Part shown: positions 36,589 through 44,796 of the stretch, in pieces
Layout: the number at the start of each line of letters is the position of its first letter
Numbering within the stretch: position 1 is the stretch's first letter
From: an uncultured Pseudomonadales bacterium
GTDB lineage: Bacteria; Pseudomonadota; Gammaproteobacteria; Pseudomonadales; CANNCY01
Length of the DNA: 64,000 bases
Direction: 5' to 3'
Assembly: GCA_947503335.1 (NCBI GenBank)
Contig: CANNCY010000001.1
Span: forward strand, 372,001-436,000
Made by a program: the position numbers and the translations under genes
Notes under the pieces: generated by a model
What the model was told of the DNA's origin: nothing
Seen by the model: the letters and a program-made list of their open reading frames with translations, nothing else
Database searches by the model: none

Positions 36589-37242
36589 TTGACTAATCAA
36601 GAAGTCTCTAAAAAGAACTATCATCATGGCGATCTACGTACGGCTTTGATTCATGCAGCTTTTGAGCTAATCGAAGAAAAGGGTGTAGATGCCTTTTCGC
36701 TAAAGGCGGCGAGTGACCTGGTTGGCGTAAGTGTTGCGGCACCGTATCGTCATTTTGGTGACAAAGAATCATTGGTTCATGAGGTGTTAGAGCTTACTAA
36801 GGTTACGTTTTCGCGGCAGTTGATCGCCGCTAGTGCTGAGCATCCGGTAGGCAGCGAAGAGGCAATCATTGCCCTAGGGCGGGCGTACCTGCGCTTTATA
36901 TCAGAGCGTCAACACTTAGGCGCATTGATGTTTGGCGTGCACGAATTTCAGCAACCTCACGAGCTGCCTAATTACGAATGCGAAGGCGACCCCGAAAACG
37001 CATACCCGTTTACGCACTTTCGTGAAGCGCTGATTGCATGGTTATCAGCGCAGCAGTTAGGGCCAGAATACTTAATTGATTTGGCGATACCACTTTGGAC
37101 GATGGTTCATGGTATGGCGATGGTCAAAATCAGTGGTGCGATCAATGCCCTCAGCTCGCCAGAATTGATTGAGGGGCAATTAAAGCAAGCTACACAACGA
37201 TTTTTGCGTGGTTTCATCGAAGATGTGCAGGGAGTTTCATGA
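36589..37242 (+). CDS. TetR/AcrR-family transcriptional regulator
   Basis: The product, about 217 residues, starts with a helix-turn-helix (HHGDLRTALIHAAFELIEEK followed by SLKAASDLVGVSVAAPYRHF) typical of TetR. It has a WHG-type C-terminal ligand domain (IPLWTMVHGMAMVK). It is the likely repressor of the divergent RND pump. I chose the TTG at 36589 because GGCGAG precedes it at normal spacing; a TTG at 36574 would add five residues. It overlaps the DUF1214 gene by 4 bp (ATGA). Confidence 0.9.
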   Translation: MTNQEVSKKNYHHGDLRTALIHAAFELIEEKGVDAFSLKAASDLVGVSVAAPYRHFGDKESLVHEVLELTKVTFSRQLIAASAEHPVGSEEAIIALGRAYLRFISERQHLGALMFGVHEFQQPHELPNYECEGDPENAYPFTHFREALIAWLSAQQLGPEYLIDLAIPLWTMVHGMAMVKISGAINALSSPELIEGQLKQATQRFLRGFIEDVQGVS

Positions 37243-37832
37243 AGTTTCTTAAATGGGCTTTGATCGTTTTAATGGCGATTATTTTAGCGGTGGCCTTGTT
37301 TGCTTATCGTATGCAGCAGGGCGTTAAGCAGATGAGTGTCTACAACGGCGACTGGTCGACCATCGTTAACACCGGCAGTGAAAATGCAAATGCAATAGAG
37401 CGGGCTACAATCGCAATCGTAGGGCTATTGGCGTCTACAAAAAAAGACTCGATCTATTATCGAATAACCTCAGTGAACGGCGAGCCCTTATCTTCATCGT
37501 GCACCTACCGATTAGAAGGGGGGCAGTACAACGCCAATTGGTGGAGTGTTACTGCCTACGGTTGGGACAACCATCTGCTACCTAACCCTCAAAAGATCTA
37601 CTCAGTAAATAGCGCGCAGGTTGGTGATCAATGGCGAGTGCGTCTATCGGCTGAGCCACAAGATGGTATGTGGATACCCTTAGGGCCAGCTCATGTGGCG
37701 GCAAAGGTGTGGAGTAAGCGAGGCGATCACGACTTTGACTTACTGTTTAGACTGTACACACCGTCTGATGTTTACCTCAATTCGCCCCAGTCTGCCCCAG
37801 TACCTAAGTTGATAAAAGAGAGTTGCCAATGA
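37239..37832 (+). CDS. DUF1214 domain protein, membrane anchored
   Basis: The 197-residue protein has one N-terminal membrane span (about 4-25) and a C-terminal DUF1214-like domain (YNANWWSVTAYGWDNHLLPN, and the tail PSDVYLNSPQSAPVPKLIKE). The function is unknown; in other bacteria DUF1214 usually forms the C-terminal half of a protein that starts with DUF1254. Here the two halves are separate genes. It is translationally coupled to both neighbours. Confidence 0.85.
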   Translation: MKFLKWALIVLMAIILAVALFAYRMQQGVKQMSVYNGDWSTIVNTGSENANAIERATIAIVGLLASTKKDSIYYRITSVNGEPLSSSCTYRLEGGQYNANWWSVTAYGWDNHLLPNPQKIYSVNSAQVGDQWRVRLSAEPQDGMWIPLGPAHVAAKVWSKRGDHDFDLLFRLYTPSDVYLNSPQSAPVPKLIKESCQ

Positions 37833-38353
37833 AAGCGGTATTAAAGTATGGCGTAATCATAGTGGTGCTTGGTGTTGCGTTACATTGGGTGCTAGCGTTG
37901 ATGGTGCCTTCACTGGCGATGAATGTTGCCTACGATAGAGTATCGGTTAATGGCCCCAATCAGCTCTCGACTATTTCTGAGGTAGATCACGACGCCCGTA
38001 AGGTTGTTCGCCCAAGTCCTGATCTGTTGTATGGTGCCTGCGCTTACGATCTGTCAAAAGGTGATCTAATGATTACAGCAGATGTTCCAAAGCAATACTG
38101 GAGTTTGCAGTTCTACGACATGCAAACCAACAATTTTGCTGGTATTACAAATCAGCGAGATGAGCAGTGGCGAAGTGATTCTAAGGTGAACGTATTGCTA
38201 TCGTTAGAGCCTAAGATGGCGATCACCACCGTTACCAACATTGTTGCCCCGCACCAAAAAGGCATAGCATTGGTACGATTGAGTAATTTAGAAAAGAGCG
38301 AGGCCTCAATGCAGGCATTGAGTTCGGTTACCTGCGAGATAGCAAAGAGTTAA
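37829..38353 (+). CDS. DUF1254 domain protein, membrane anchored
   Basis: The 174-residue protein has an N-terminal membrane span (about 5-28) and a DUF1254-like region: VRPSPDLLYGACAYDLSKGD, then VPKQYWSLQFYDMQTNNFAG. It is encoded directly after DUF1214 with an ATGA overlap. The ATG at 37829 is used rather than the TTG two codons earlier. The pair with TetR suggests a common response to the pump's inducer, an inference from position. Confidence 0.83.
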   Translation: MKAVLKYGVIIVVLGVALHWVLALMVPSLAMNVAYDRVSVNGPNQLSTISEVDHDARKVVRPSPDLLYGACAYDLSKGDLMITADVPKQYWSLQFYDMQTNNFAGITNQRDEQWRSDSKVNVLLSLEPKMAITTVTNIVAPHQKGIALVRLSNLEKSEASMQALSSVTCEIAKS

Positions 38354-39060
38354 ATAAATAGCTTGGCGAGCACCACGGGCACCGCGTTTTCTACCCTAAG
38401 AATACGCGGGCCTAGGCTGAATGCGTCACAACCTGCTTCTTGCAGTTTTTCAACTTCGTAAGGGATGAATCCACCCTCTGGGCCGATTACCACGGTGCGG
38501 CGCTTGTTGTCGGCGGCGGGGCAGTATCCGTCTACTCTAGGGTGTGCTACCCAGGCTTCGTCTTTGCCAATAATGCTAGGTAGCTCGTCTTCTACAAAGG
38601 GTTTAAATAGTTTTTTGATGTGTACCGTTGGCATGATGGTATCTTTAGCCTGCTCAAGCCCAAGCTGTAATTGCTCGGTTAAGGCATCAGGCTCTAAAAA
38701 GGGTGTTTGCCAAAAGCTCTTTTCGACCCGGTAGCTATTAATCAAGTAGATATCCTTTACGCCCATAGCTGACACTGTCTGTAGCACGCGGCGCAACATC
38801 TTGGGTCTAGGCATCGCTAAGATCAGGGTGCAGGGTAGTGGCGCTGGTGCCGGTGTAGACTCGCCAAGCCTGATAGCGCAATGATCGTCATCGACCTTGT
38901 CGATCACTGCGTCATAGATGTCGCCATTGATGATACCTACCTGCATAGAATCGCCCGCCTTTTTACGAAGCACCTTAACGATATGCTTGTGCTGTCGGCC
39001 CTCGATAATAACCCTGTGATCGGGATTAAGGCTGTCGGGCGAGATAAGTAAAAGATTCAT
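38350..39060 (-). CDS. rsmE: 16S rRNA (uracil-1498-N3)-methyltransferase RsmE
   Basis: RsmE methylates U1498 of 16S rRNA. The 236-residue SPOUT protein has an N-terminal PUA-like part (QHKHIVKVLRKKAGDSMQVG) and a C-terminal knot with VVIGPEGGFIPYEVEKLQEA and LGPRILRVENAVPV, both characteristic. The length is normal. It converges with the DUF1254 gene, overlapping it by 4 bp. Confidence 0.95.
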   Translation of the reverse strand: MNLLLISPDSLNPDHRVIIEGRQHKHIVKVLRKKAGDSMQVGIINGDIYDAVIDKVDDDHCAIRLGESTPAPAPLPCTLILAMPRPKMLRRVLQTVSAMGVKDIYLINSYRVEKSFWQTPFLEPDALTEQLQLGLEQAKDTIMPTVHIKKLFKPFVEDELPSIIGKDEAWVAHPRVDGYCPAADNKRRTVVIGPEGGFIPYEVEKLQEAGCDAFSLGPRILRVENAVPVVLAKLFI

Positions 39061-39148
39061 ACGGCTTAACTAACTAATACACATTGGCGAATATTGATTA
39101 TTCGCGCTTCAGCTTACAGAATATCGCAATCTTAAGGGGGATCAAACT

Positions 39149-40003
39149 ATGAAGTATGTAGGTGCTCACGTTAGCGCTAGTGGTGGTGTCGAAAACGCAC
39201 CCGTTAATGCAGCGGCAATTGGCGCTAATGCGTTTGCGTTGTTTACTAAAAACCAGCGCCGTTGGGAGGCAAAGCCACTTACATCAGCATCGATTGATGC
39301 CTTTAAGCGCAATTGCGAAAAGCATGGTTTTACGGGCGAGCAAATATTGCCGCACGATAGCTATCTCATTAATTTGGGGCACCCAGAAAAAGACGCGCTA
39401 GAAAAGTCGCGTACCGCCTTTGTCGACGAGTTACAACGCTGCGAACAGTTGGGGCTTTGTTATCTAAATTTTCACCCGGGTAGTCACTTGCGTAAAGTAA
39501 GTGAGTCTGAGTGCTTGGCGACCATCGCAGAGTCGATCAATATCGCCCTTGATCAAACGAGCGGGGTGACGGCGGTAATCGAGAATACCGCTGGGCAGGG
39601 TAGCAATTTGGGTCATACATTTGAGCAGTTAGCCGAAATCATTGATCAGGTTGAAGACAAGTCACGTGTAGCAGTTTGTATTGATACCTGTCATACCTTT
39701 GCAGCCGGTTATGATCTGCGTACCACTGAGGCAGCGCATGCTACATTCGAAGCCTTTGAGCGTATTGTTGGATTTCAATACCTAAAGGGCATGCACCTAA
39801 ACGATTCGTTAGTGCCCTTTGGCTCTAAGAAAGACCGTCATCAAAGTCTAGGAAAGGGCGAAATTGGCCTGCCGGTATTTGAATACATCATGCAAGATTC
39901 GCGGTTTGATCGTATACCTTTGGTTCTTGAAACCATCGAGCCAGAAATTTGGGCCGATGAAATTCAGATGCTACGCCATTTCGCAGCAGCAACGGTTGCT
40001 TAA
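39149..40003 (+). CDS. nfo: Deoxyribonuclease IV (AP endonuclease Nfo)
   Basis: Nfo cuts DNA at abasic sites and removes 3' blocking groups in base excision repair. The 284-residue protein has the signature motifs [53 protein letters not shown] and [20 protein letters not shown], with all the zinc-ligand histidines and acids expected. AAGGGGG precedes the ATG. Confidence 0.96.
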   Translation: MKYVGAHVSASGGVENAPVNAAAIGANAFALFTKNQRRWEAKPLTSASIDAFKRNCEKHGFTGEQILPHDSYLINLGHPEKDALEKSRTAFVDELQRCEQLGLCYLNFHPGSHLRKVSESECLATIAESINIALDQTSGVTAVIENTAGQGSNLGHTFEQLAEIIDQVEDKSRVAVCIDTCHTFAAGYDLRTTEAAHATFEAFERIVGFQYLKGMHLNDSLVPFGSKKDRHQSLGKGEIGLPVFEYIMQDSRFDRIPLVLETIEPEIWADEIQMLRHFAAATVA

Positions 40004-40346
40004 AAATGAGACCGAGACACCGTTGTCTCGGTCATTATCTCTTTGTCACTACTCTATTTGACCCCCTTTGGTCGTATTCCGAAACCGGCTAGTCGCAAAT
40101 AATTCAAACTAATTTCGTCTGATCTATAAGTCATTTTTATTACCTATATGTAGGCTTTATAAGGCTTGTAGCCAAATTGATGATTTGTTTGGGCATAATT
40201 TCACTTGAAACTTTCTTATTTGCGTCGGTTGCGCCGGCAATTCAAAAGGGGTAGTTTTGATGTATGTGTTCGAGATGGGGAGTCTCTGCACAGGTTGTCG
40301 TACAGATAACCAATACACTTCAATACATAAAATAAGAGAGGAAATT
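40004..40346. other. Intergenic region nfo to TonB-dependent receptor
   Basis: This 343-bp gap begins with a 10-bp perfect hairpin (40010-40019 with 40024-40033, loop CCGT). The hairpin lacks a strong T tract and is a possible nfo terminator. The rest is AT-rich with short TTATAAGG-like repeats and should hold the receptor promoter. I see no Fur box, no convincing -35/-10 pair and no small gene. An in-frame ATG at 40260 would extend the receptor but would bury its signal peptide. Confidence 0.6.
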
Positions 40347-42842
40347 GTGAAACAGTATCCTGTTAAAGCAATTAGTCTTGCGGTTGCCGCTGCTGCTTGT
40401 ATGCAAGCGCCAACTGTTTTTGCTCAAGAAGAGGCTGCGTTAGAAGAGATTATCACTGTAGGTACACGTGTTGCGGGTCGTTCAGCGACTCAATCTGTTG
40501 CACCAGTAGATGTGATCAGTTCTGAGAGCTTAACAAACCGCGGTGATGGCGATATGTCGAATATCCTTCGCGCTGCGATTCCTTCATACAACGTAAACGA
40601 TCAGCCAATCTCTGATGCGGCTACTATCGTACGCCCTGCTAACCTTCGCGGCTTGGCACCTGACCAAACGTTGATCATGGTAAACGGTAAGCGCCGTCAT
40701 CGTGCAGCGGTTATCTCATTCTTAGGTGGCGGCCTATCAGACGGTGCTCAGGGTGCTGACGTTGCCACAATTCCTGCTATCGCTCTAGAGCGTGTAGAAG
40801 TGTTACGTGACGGTGCTGCTGCACAGTATGGTTCTGATGCAATCGCTGGCGTAATCAACTTTGTTCTTAAGAGCGACACCGACGGTGGCGCAGTTGAGAT
40901 GAAGCTTGGCTCTACCTACAAAGGTGATGGCGACAAGCTAATGTTTGCTGCCAACAAAGGTCTAGACTTAGGTAACGGCTTTGTAAACGTATCGATGGAA
41001 TACGGTTCAGCTAACCCAACTAGCCGCTCAGTTCAGCGTGATGACGCTGCTGCGCTAATCGCTGCTGGTCGCCCAGTAAACGATCCTGCACAGGTTTGGG
41101 GCTTACCTGAAGTAAATGACGATCTAAAACTATTCGTTAACACTGGCGTAGAAATGGCCGATGGCGACGAAGTATACGCATTTGGTAGCTATGCAGAGCG
41201 TGAAGTAGAAGGTGGTTTCTTCTTCCGTAACCCAGATAACCGTGGTGGCGTATTCACTTCTGGTGGTAACTACCTAATCGCTGATCTAGATCTTACTGAC
41301 GGTGTTACTTGCCCAACTATCGCAGCGGGTGATCATGCCGGTATCGACAGTCTACCTGCAGGTTGCTGGTCGTTCCACGAAATGTTCCCAGGCGGTTTTA
41401 CGCCTAAGTTTGGTGGTAACGTAAACGATATCGCTGGTGTTCTTGGTATGCGCGGTACTTTCTGGAGCGACGTTAACTACGACGTAAGCTTTGGTGCTGG
41501 CCGTAACGAAGCTGAGTTCTTCATGAAGAACACTGTTAACGCTTCATTAGGCCCAGATACTCCAACCGAGTTCACGCCGGGTACTTACGTTCAGTTAGAA
41601 AAGAACTTTAACGTTGATCTATCTAAGAGCTTCGACACCGTAATTGGTGAGTGGAACATCGCAGGTGGTTTCGAATGGCGTGACGAGATCTTCGAAGCGA
41701 AGATCGGTGACAAGGCTTCTTGGGAAATCGGCGAGTACTCGCAGCAAGGTTTCTCTGTAGGTTCAAACGGCTTCCCTGGCTTTGGTCCTGATGTGGCTGG
41801 TAAGTGGAACCGTGACAACATTGCTGTTTACTTAGACGCTGAAGGTCAGGTAACTGATAAGCTAATCTTTGGTGCGGCAATTCGTCACGAGAAGTACGAC
41901 GACTACGACCAGGATATCGGTAAGCTATCTGCGCGTTACGACTTCACTGACAACTTTGCGATTCGTACTACGGCATCGACTGGCTTCCGTGCACCGACTC
42001 CTGGTCAGGCGAACGTAATTAACGTATCGACCGTATTCGAGCCAGATCCAAACAATCCAGGTGGTTTGATTCTAGCTAACCGTGCAACGCTTTCACCTGC
42101 GTTCGCTGGTCTAATCAACCCTGCTGCAACATTGCTTCAGCCTGAAACTTCTAAGAGCTTCAGTATTGGTATGGTTGCTGCGTTTGGTGACGTTGATGTA
42201 ACGATTGATGCTTATAACATCGAAGTAGACGAGCGTATTGCTCAGTCAGAAACCTTCAATGTTTCAGACGCTGATCGTCAGATCTTGAAAGATGCAGGTT
42301 TCCCAGGTGCTGATGATATGGCTAGCTACCGATTCTTCACCAACGATTTCGATACTGAAACCAATGGTGTTGACGTAGTTGCTACTATGCCACTAGCACT
42401 AACTAGTTGCTGCGAAGGTGACATTTCGTTCATCTACAACTACAACAAGACAGAAGTTAAAGATTCTCAGCTTCTATCTGATGCGCGTATTAAGCAGCTT
42501 GAAGAAAACCTTCCACGCCACCGTGCTAACATCTCGTTGACTCAGTCTTGGGGCAACTGGAACGCTGGTGCACGTGTAAGCTACTACGGCGAGTTCTTTG
42601 AAGATCACCTAGATAGTAACCTGCCAATTGACGTGGGTTCTGAAGTGATCACTGACATCGAACTTGGCTATACCTTCGACGGTGGTATGCAGGTAATCGT
42701 TGGCGCCGATAACGTGTTCGACGTATACCCACAAGACAACGTTGATTGGGATACCGAAGGTGCGGGTGCTAAGTACCCTCTAACTGCACCATACGGCTTC
42801 CAGGGTGGTTACTACTACCTACGTGCTCGCTACCAGTTCTAA
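40347..42842 (+). CDS. TonB-dependent receptor
   Basis: The 831-residue outer-membrane protein starts with a signal peptide (MKQYPVKAISLAVAAA through FAQ). A TonB-box-like EEIITVGTR follows, then a plug domain (PVDVISSESLTNRGDGD, LIMVNGKRRHRAA, ERVEVLRDGAAAQYGSDAIA) and a barrel ending in the aromatic YYLRARYQF. The GTG at 40347 is chosen because AGAGAGGAAA precedes it and it puts the signal peptide first. Substrate is unknown. Codon use is strongly biased to GGT, CGT, AAC and GAC codons, a sign of high expression compared with neighbouring genes. Confidence 0.92.
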   Translation: MKQYPVKAISLAVAAAACMQAPTVFAQEEAALEEIITVGTRVAGRSATQSVAPVDVISSESLTNRGDGDMSNILRAAIPSYNVNDQPISDAATIVRPANLRGLAPDQTLIMVNGKRRHRAAVISFLGGGLSDGAQGADVATIPAIALERVEVLRDGAAAQYGSDAIAGVINFVLKSDTDGGAVEMKLGSTYKGDGDKLMFAANKGLDLGNGFVNVSMEYGSANPTSRSVQRDDAAALIAAGRPVNDPAQVWGLPEVNDDLKLFVNTGVEMADGDEVYAFGSYAEREVEGGFFFRNPDNRGGVFTSGGNYLIADLDLTDGVTCPTIAAGDHAGIDSLPAGCWSFHEMFPGGFTPKFGGNVNDIAGVLGMRGTFWSDVNYDVSFGAGRNEAEFFMKNTVNASLGPDTPTEFTPGTYVQLEKNFNVDLSKSFDTVIGEWNIAGGFEWRDEIFEAKIGDKASWEIGEYSQQGFSVGSNGFPGFGPDVAGKWNRDNIAVYLDAEGQVTDKLIFGAAIRHEKYDDYDQDIGKLSARYDFTDNFAIRTTASTGFRAPTPGQANVINVSTVFEPDPNNPGGLILANRATLSPAFAGLINPAATLLQPETSKSFSIGMVAAFGDVDVTIDAYNIEVDERIAQSETFNVSDADRQILKDAGFPGADDMASYRFFTNDFDTETNGVDVVATMPLALTSCCEGDISFIYNYNKTEVKDSQLLSDARIKQLEENLPRHRANISLTQSWGNWNAGARVSYYGEFFEDHLDSNLPIDVGSEVITDIELGYTFDGGMQVIVGADNVFDVYPQDNVDWDTEGAGAKYPLTAPYGFQGGYYYLRARYQF

Positions 42843-42870
42843 TATTGGTTAGCAGTACTAGCTGTAATAA

Positions 42871-42899
42871 AAAGGAGCGCTTATGCGCTCCTTTTTTTG
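42871..42899. terminator. Bidirectional terminator between receptor and permease genes
   Basis: AAAGGAGCGC pairs with GCGCTCCTTT around a TTAT loop, with T runs on both strands. It overlaps the last codons of the convergent permease gene. Confidence 0.9.
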
Positions 42900-44176
42900 T
42901 GTCTCTCAGAAACTAGATATAAAACAAGACCAGTACCAATTAACAAAGCTGCGGCAATGGCTTCTTCAATACGGGTGCTTACTAAATAGACTAGTGTCGT
43001 ACCGGTTATTGATAAGAAGATAACGGCCGGAACTGGGTATAGTGGCGCGGTAAAACCAGTATTTTGTTGATGCTTAAATCGAGAGATAACTAATCCACTA
43101 ACTGTAATGAAACTGATAAAGGCCAGGGTAGCGCCAGAGAAAACAAGAATTTGTTCAAACGAGCTAGATAACACAAAGGCGATAGCGACAAGCGATTGTG
43201 TAATGATGGCTCGCATAGGTACGCCATTGTTATTATCTTTAGCGAAAAAATCGAACAGTGGGTACAGGGTACCAATTTCTTTTATTACCCTTGGGCCGGC
43301 CAACGTCATTGCACTAGCGGTTGATATTAGTAGCAACGCTAAAATACCGCTCATGATCTTGGCACCCAGATCGCCAAAACTAATCTGCGCTGCGATAAAG
43401 CCTACTTCGACCTTTCCTTTTAGGGCATCCATCGGGGCTGCATATAGAAAGCTCAGGTTAAGTAATAGATACAACACCGTTACAAGTACGGTGCCCATAA
43501 TTAAAGCCCTTGGAAGATTTTTTTGGGGAGAGTCTATTTCGCCAGCGATATAGGTTGCCGCGTTCCACCCGGTATAGGCGTAGCTAACGTAAATTAACGA
43601 TATCGCAAAACCGGCAGTACTGGCTTCTGCCCAATCGACGCTAGCGATGCTCATATCTAAGGCTTGAGGCGAGGGCGTTATTGTGAAGATGGTTACTATA
43701 AACCCTAAAATCAATAGCACCTTTAACCAGGTGAAAATGGTTTGAAACTGACTGCTCGATTGGCGAGAGTACGCGTGAAATAGCGTTACGATTATGATCA
43801 AGGCGCAAGCTATCATCGTGATGTTGAGGTCGTTGAAGACCGCATTCAAATAGGTACCACAGGTGACAGCCACGAGCGCCGTTGGCGCGGCGAAACCTAC
43901 CGATGTTGAGATCCAGCCTGCGGTAAAGCCAAGACTAGGGTGAATGGCCCTGCTTATGTAGTTGAACTCGCCACCAGAGCCGGGATATCTAGAAGCGAGT
44001 TCTGCGTAACACAGAGCCCCGCACAGTGCCGCGATACCACCTATAAGCCACAGTAGGCTAATTAGTAAAGGCGACGAGATGTCTACAAGTTGATAGCCAA
44101 GACTTGTAAATACGCCGGTGCCAACCATGTTGGCGATAACGACCGCGGCTGCGGTATAGATAGAGTACTTTTTCAT
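42881..44176 (-). CDS. APC-family amino acid permease
   Basis: The 431-residue membrane protein has about twelve hydrophobic segments and APC-type motifs: ANMVGTGVFTSLGYQLVDIS in TM1 and ALCYAELASRYPGSGGEFNY in TM2-3, resembling the serine/threonine exchanger and glutamate-type group. It probably imports amino acids. It lies 2 bp after an Lrp-type regulator gene, so the two form an operon. The target amino acid may be the same one degraded by the divergent oxidoreductase. Confidence 0.9.
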   Translation of the reverse strand: MKKYSIYTAAAVVIANMVGTGVFTSLGYQLVDISSPLLISLLWLIGGIAALCGALCYAELASRYPGSGGEFNYISRAIHPSLGFTAGWISTSVGFAAPTALVAVTCGTYLNAVFNDLNITMIACALIIIVTLFHAYSRQSSSQFQTIFTWLKVLLILGFIVTIFTITPSPQALDMSIASVDWAEASTAGFAISLIYVSYAYTGWNAATYIAGEIDSPQKNLPRALIMGTVLVTVLYLLLNLSFLYAAPMDALKGKVEVGFIAAQISFGDLGAKIMSGILALLLISTASAMTLAGPRVIKEIGTLYPLFDFFAKDNNNGVPMRAIITQSLVAIAFVLSSSFEQILVFSGATLAFISFITVSGLVISRFKHQQNTGFTAPLYPVPAVIFLSITGTTLVYLVSTRIEEAIAAALLIGTGLVLYLVSERHKKRSA

Positions 44177-44178
44177 TA

Positions 44179-44652
44179 TTATTTTAACTGCGTGTTTAGG
44201 GGTAGTTGTGTGCCGTATTTTACTTCGGTAGCGGCGATATGAGAGTGTACTTCACGAATCATTGGTAGCGTAGTTAGGTGGGTGCGTACAAAGGCTTCAT
44301 AATGGCGAATGTCGCGCACTACGATCTTTAAAATGTAATCCCAAAGGCCTGTCATCGTGTAGCATTCAACGACTTCATCAAGCCCTTGTACGGCGTCTTC
44401 GAATGAGTCAAGGGTTTCTTTAGAGTGAGCTGATAGATTGACTGTTGCAAACACGACAACATCCATACCAAGCTTTTCACGATCTAAAATGGCCACGCGT
44501 TTTTGAATGTAGCCTTCTTCTTGAATTCGGTTAATTCGCCGCCAGCATGGGGCTTGGGATAGATTAATCGACTCGGCAACTTCGCCGGTTGTCTTACTCG
44601 CATCATTTTGCAAGATATCTAATATTTTTACGTCCTGAGAGCTTAGATCCAT
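44179..44652 (-). CDS. Lrp/AsnC-family transcriptional regulator
   Basis: The 157-residue protein has the Lrp helix-turn-helix (DVKILDILQNDASKTTGEVA then INLSQAPCWRRINRIQEEGY) and an effector ACT-like RAM domain (VVECYTMTGLWDYILKIVV). Such proteins sense amino acids. The ATG at 44652 matches the family N-terminus (MDLSSQDVKIL); longer versions lack a ribosome site. It divides the permease from the divergent oxidoreductase gene and probably controls both. Confidence 0.93.
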   Translation of the reverse strand: MDLSSQDVKILDILQNDASKTTGEVAESINLSQAPCWRRINRIQEEGYIQKRVAILDREKLGMDVVVFATVNLSAHSKETLDSFEDAVQGLDEVVECYTMTGLWDYILKIVVRDIRHYEAFVRTHLTTLPMIREVHSHIAATEVKYGTQLPLNTQLK

Positions 44653-44720
44653 CGTCTTATTCTTATGTTTGCTTGTTTGAGGTAAAAAATATGCCGTTTT
44701 TACCCAAATTGCAAAATATG

Positions 44721-44735
44721 CGAATAATTTATTCG
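44721..44735. promoter_or_regulatory. Lrp-type operator palindrome
   Basis: CGAATAA-T-TTATTCG is a perfect 15-bp palindrome with an AT-rich centre, as Lrp/AsnC proteins prefer. It lies in the 144-bp gap between the lrp-like gene and the oxidoreductase gene. Confidence 0.7.
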
Positions 44736-44796
44736 TAATCTGATCGCTACACTGCAAGCAATAATCATAAAAAAGCCCTAAAAAGAGGTGACTACG

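Noticed and set aside
40010-40033. 10-bp hairpin after nfo as a firm intrinsic terminator
   Set aside because: The stem is perfect but only ATTATCTCTTT follows, so it is kept only as a possibility in the gap description.
40257-40346. Longer N-terminus for the TonB-dependent receptor starting at 40257 or 40260
   Set aside because: It would put 30 polar residues before the signal peptide, and the GTG at 40347 has a strong ribosome site.
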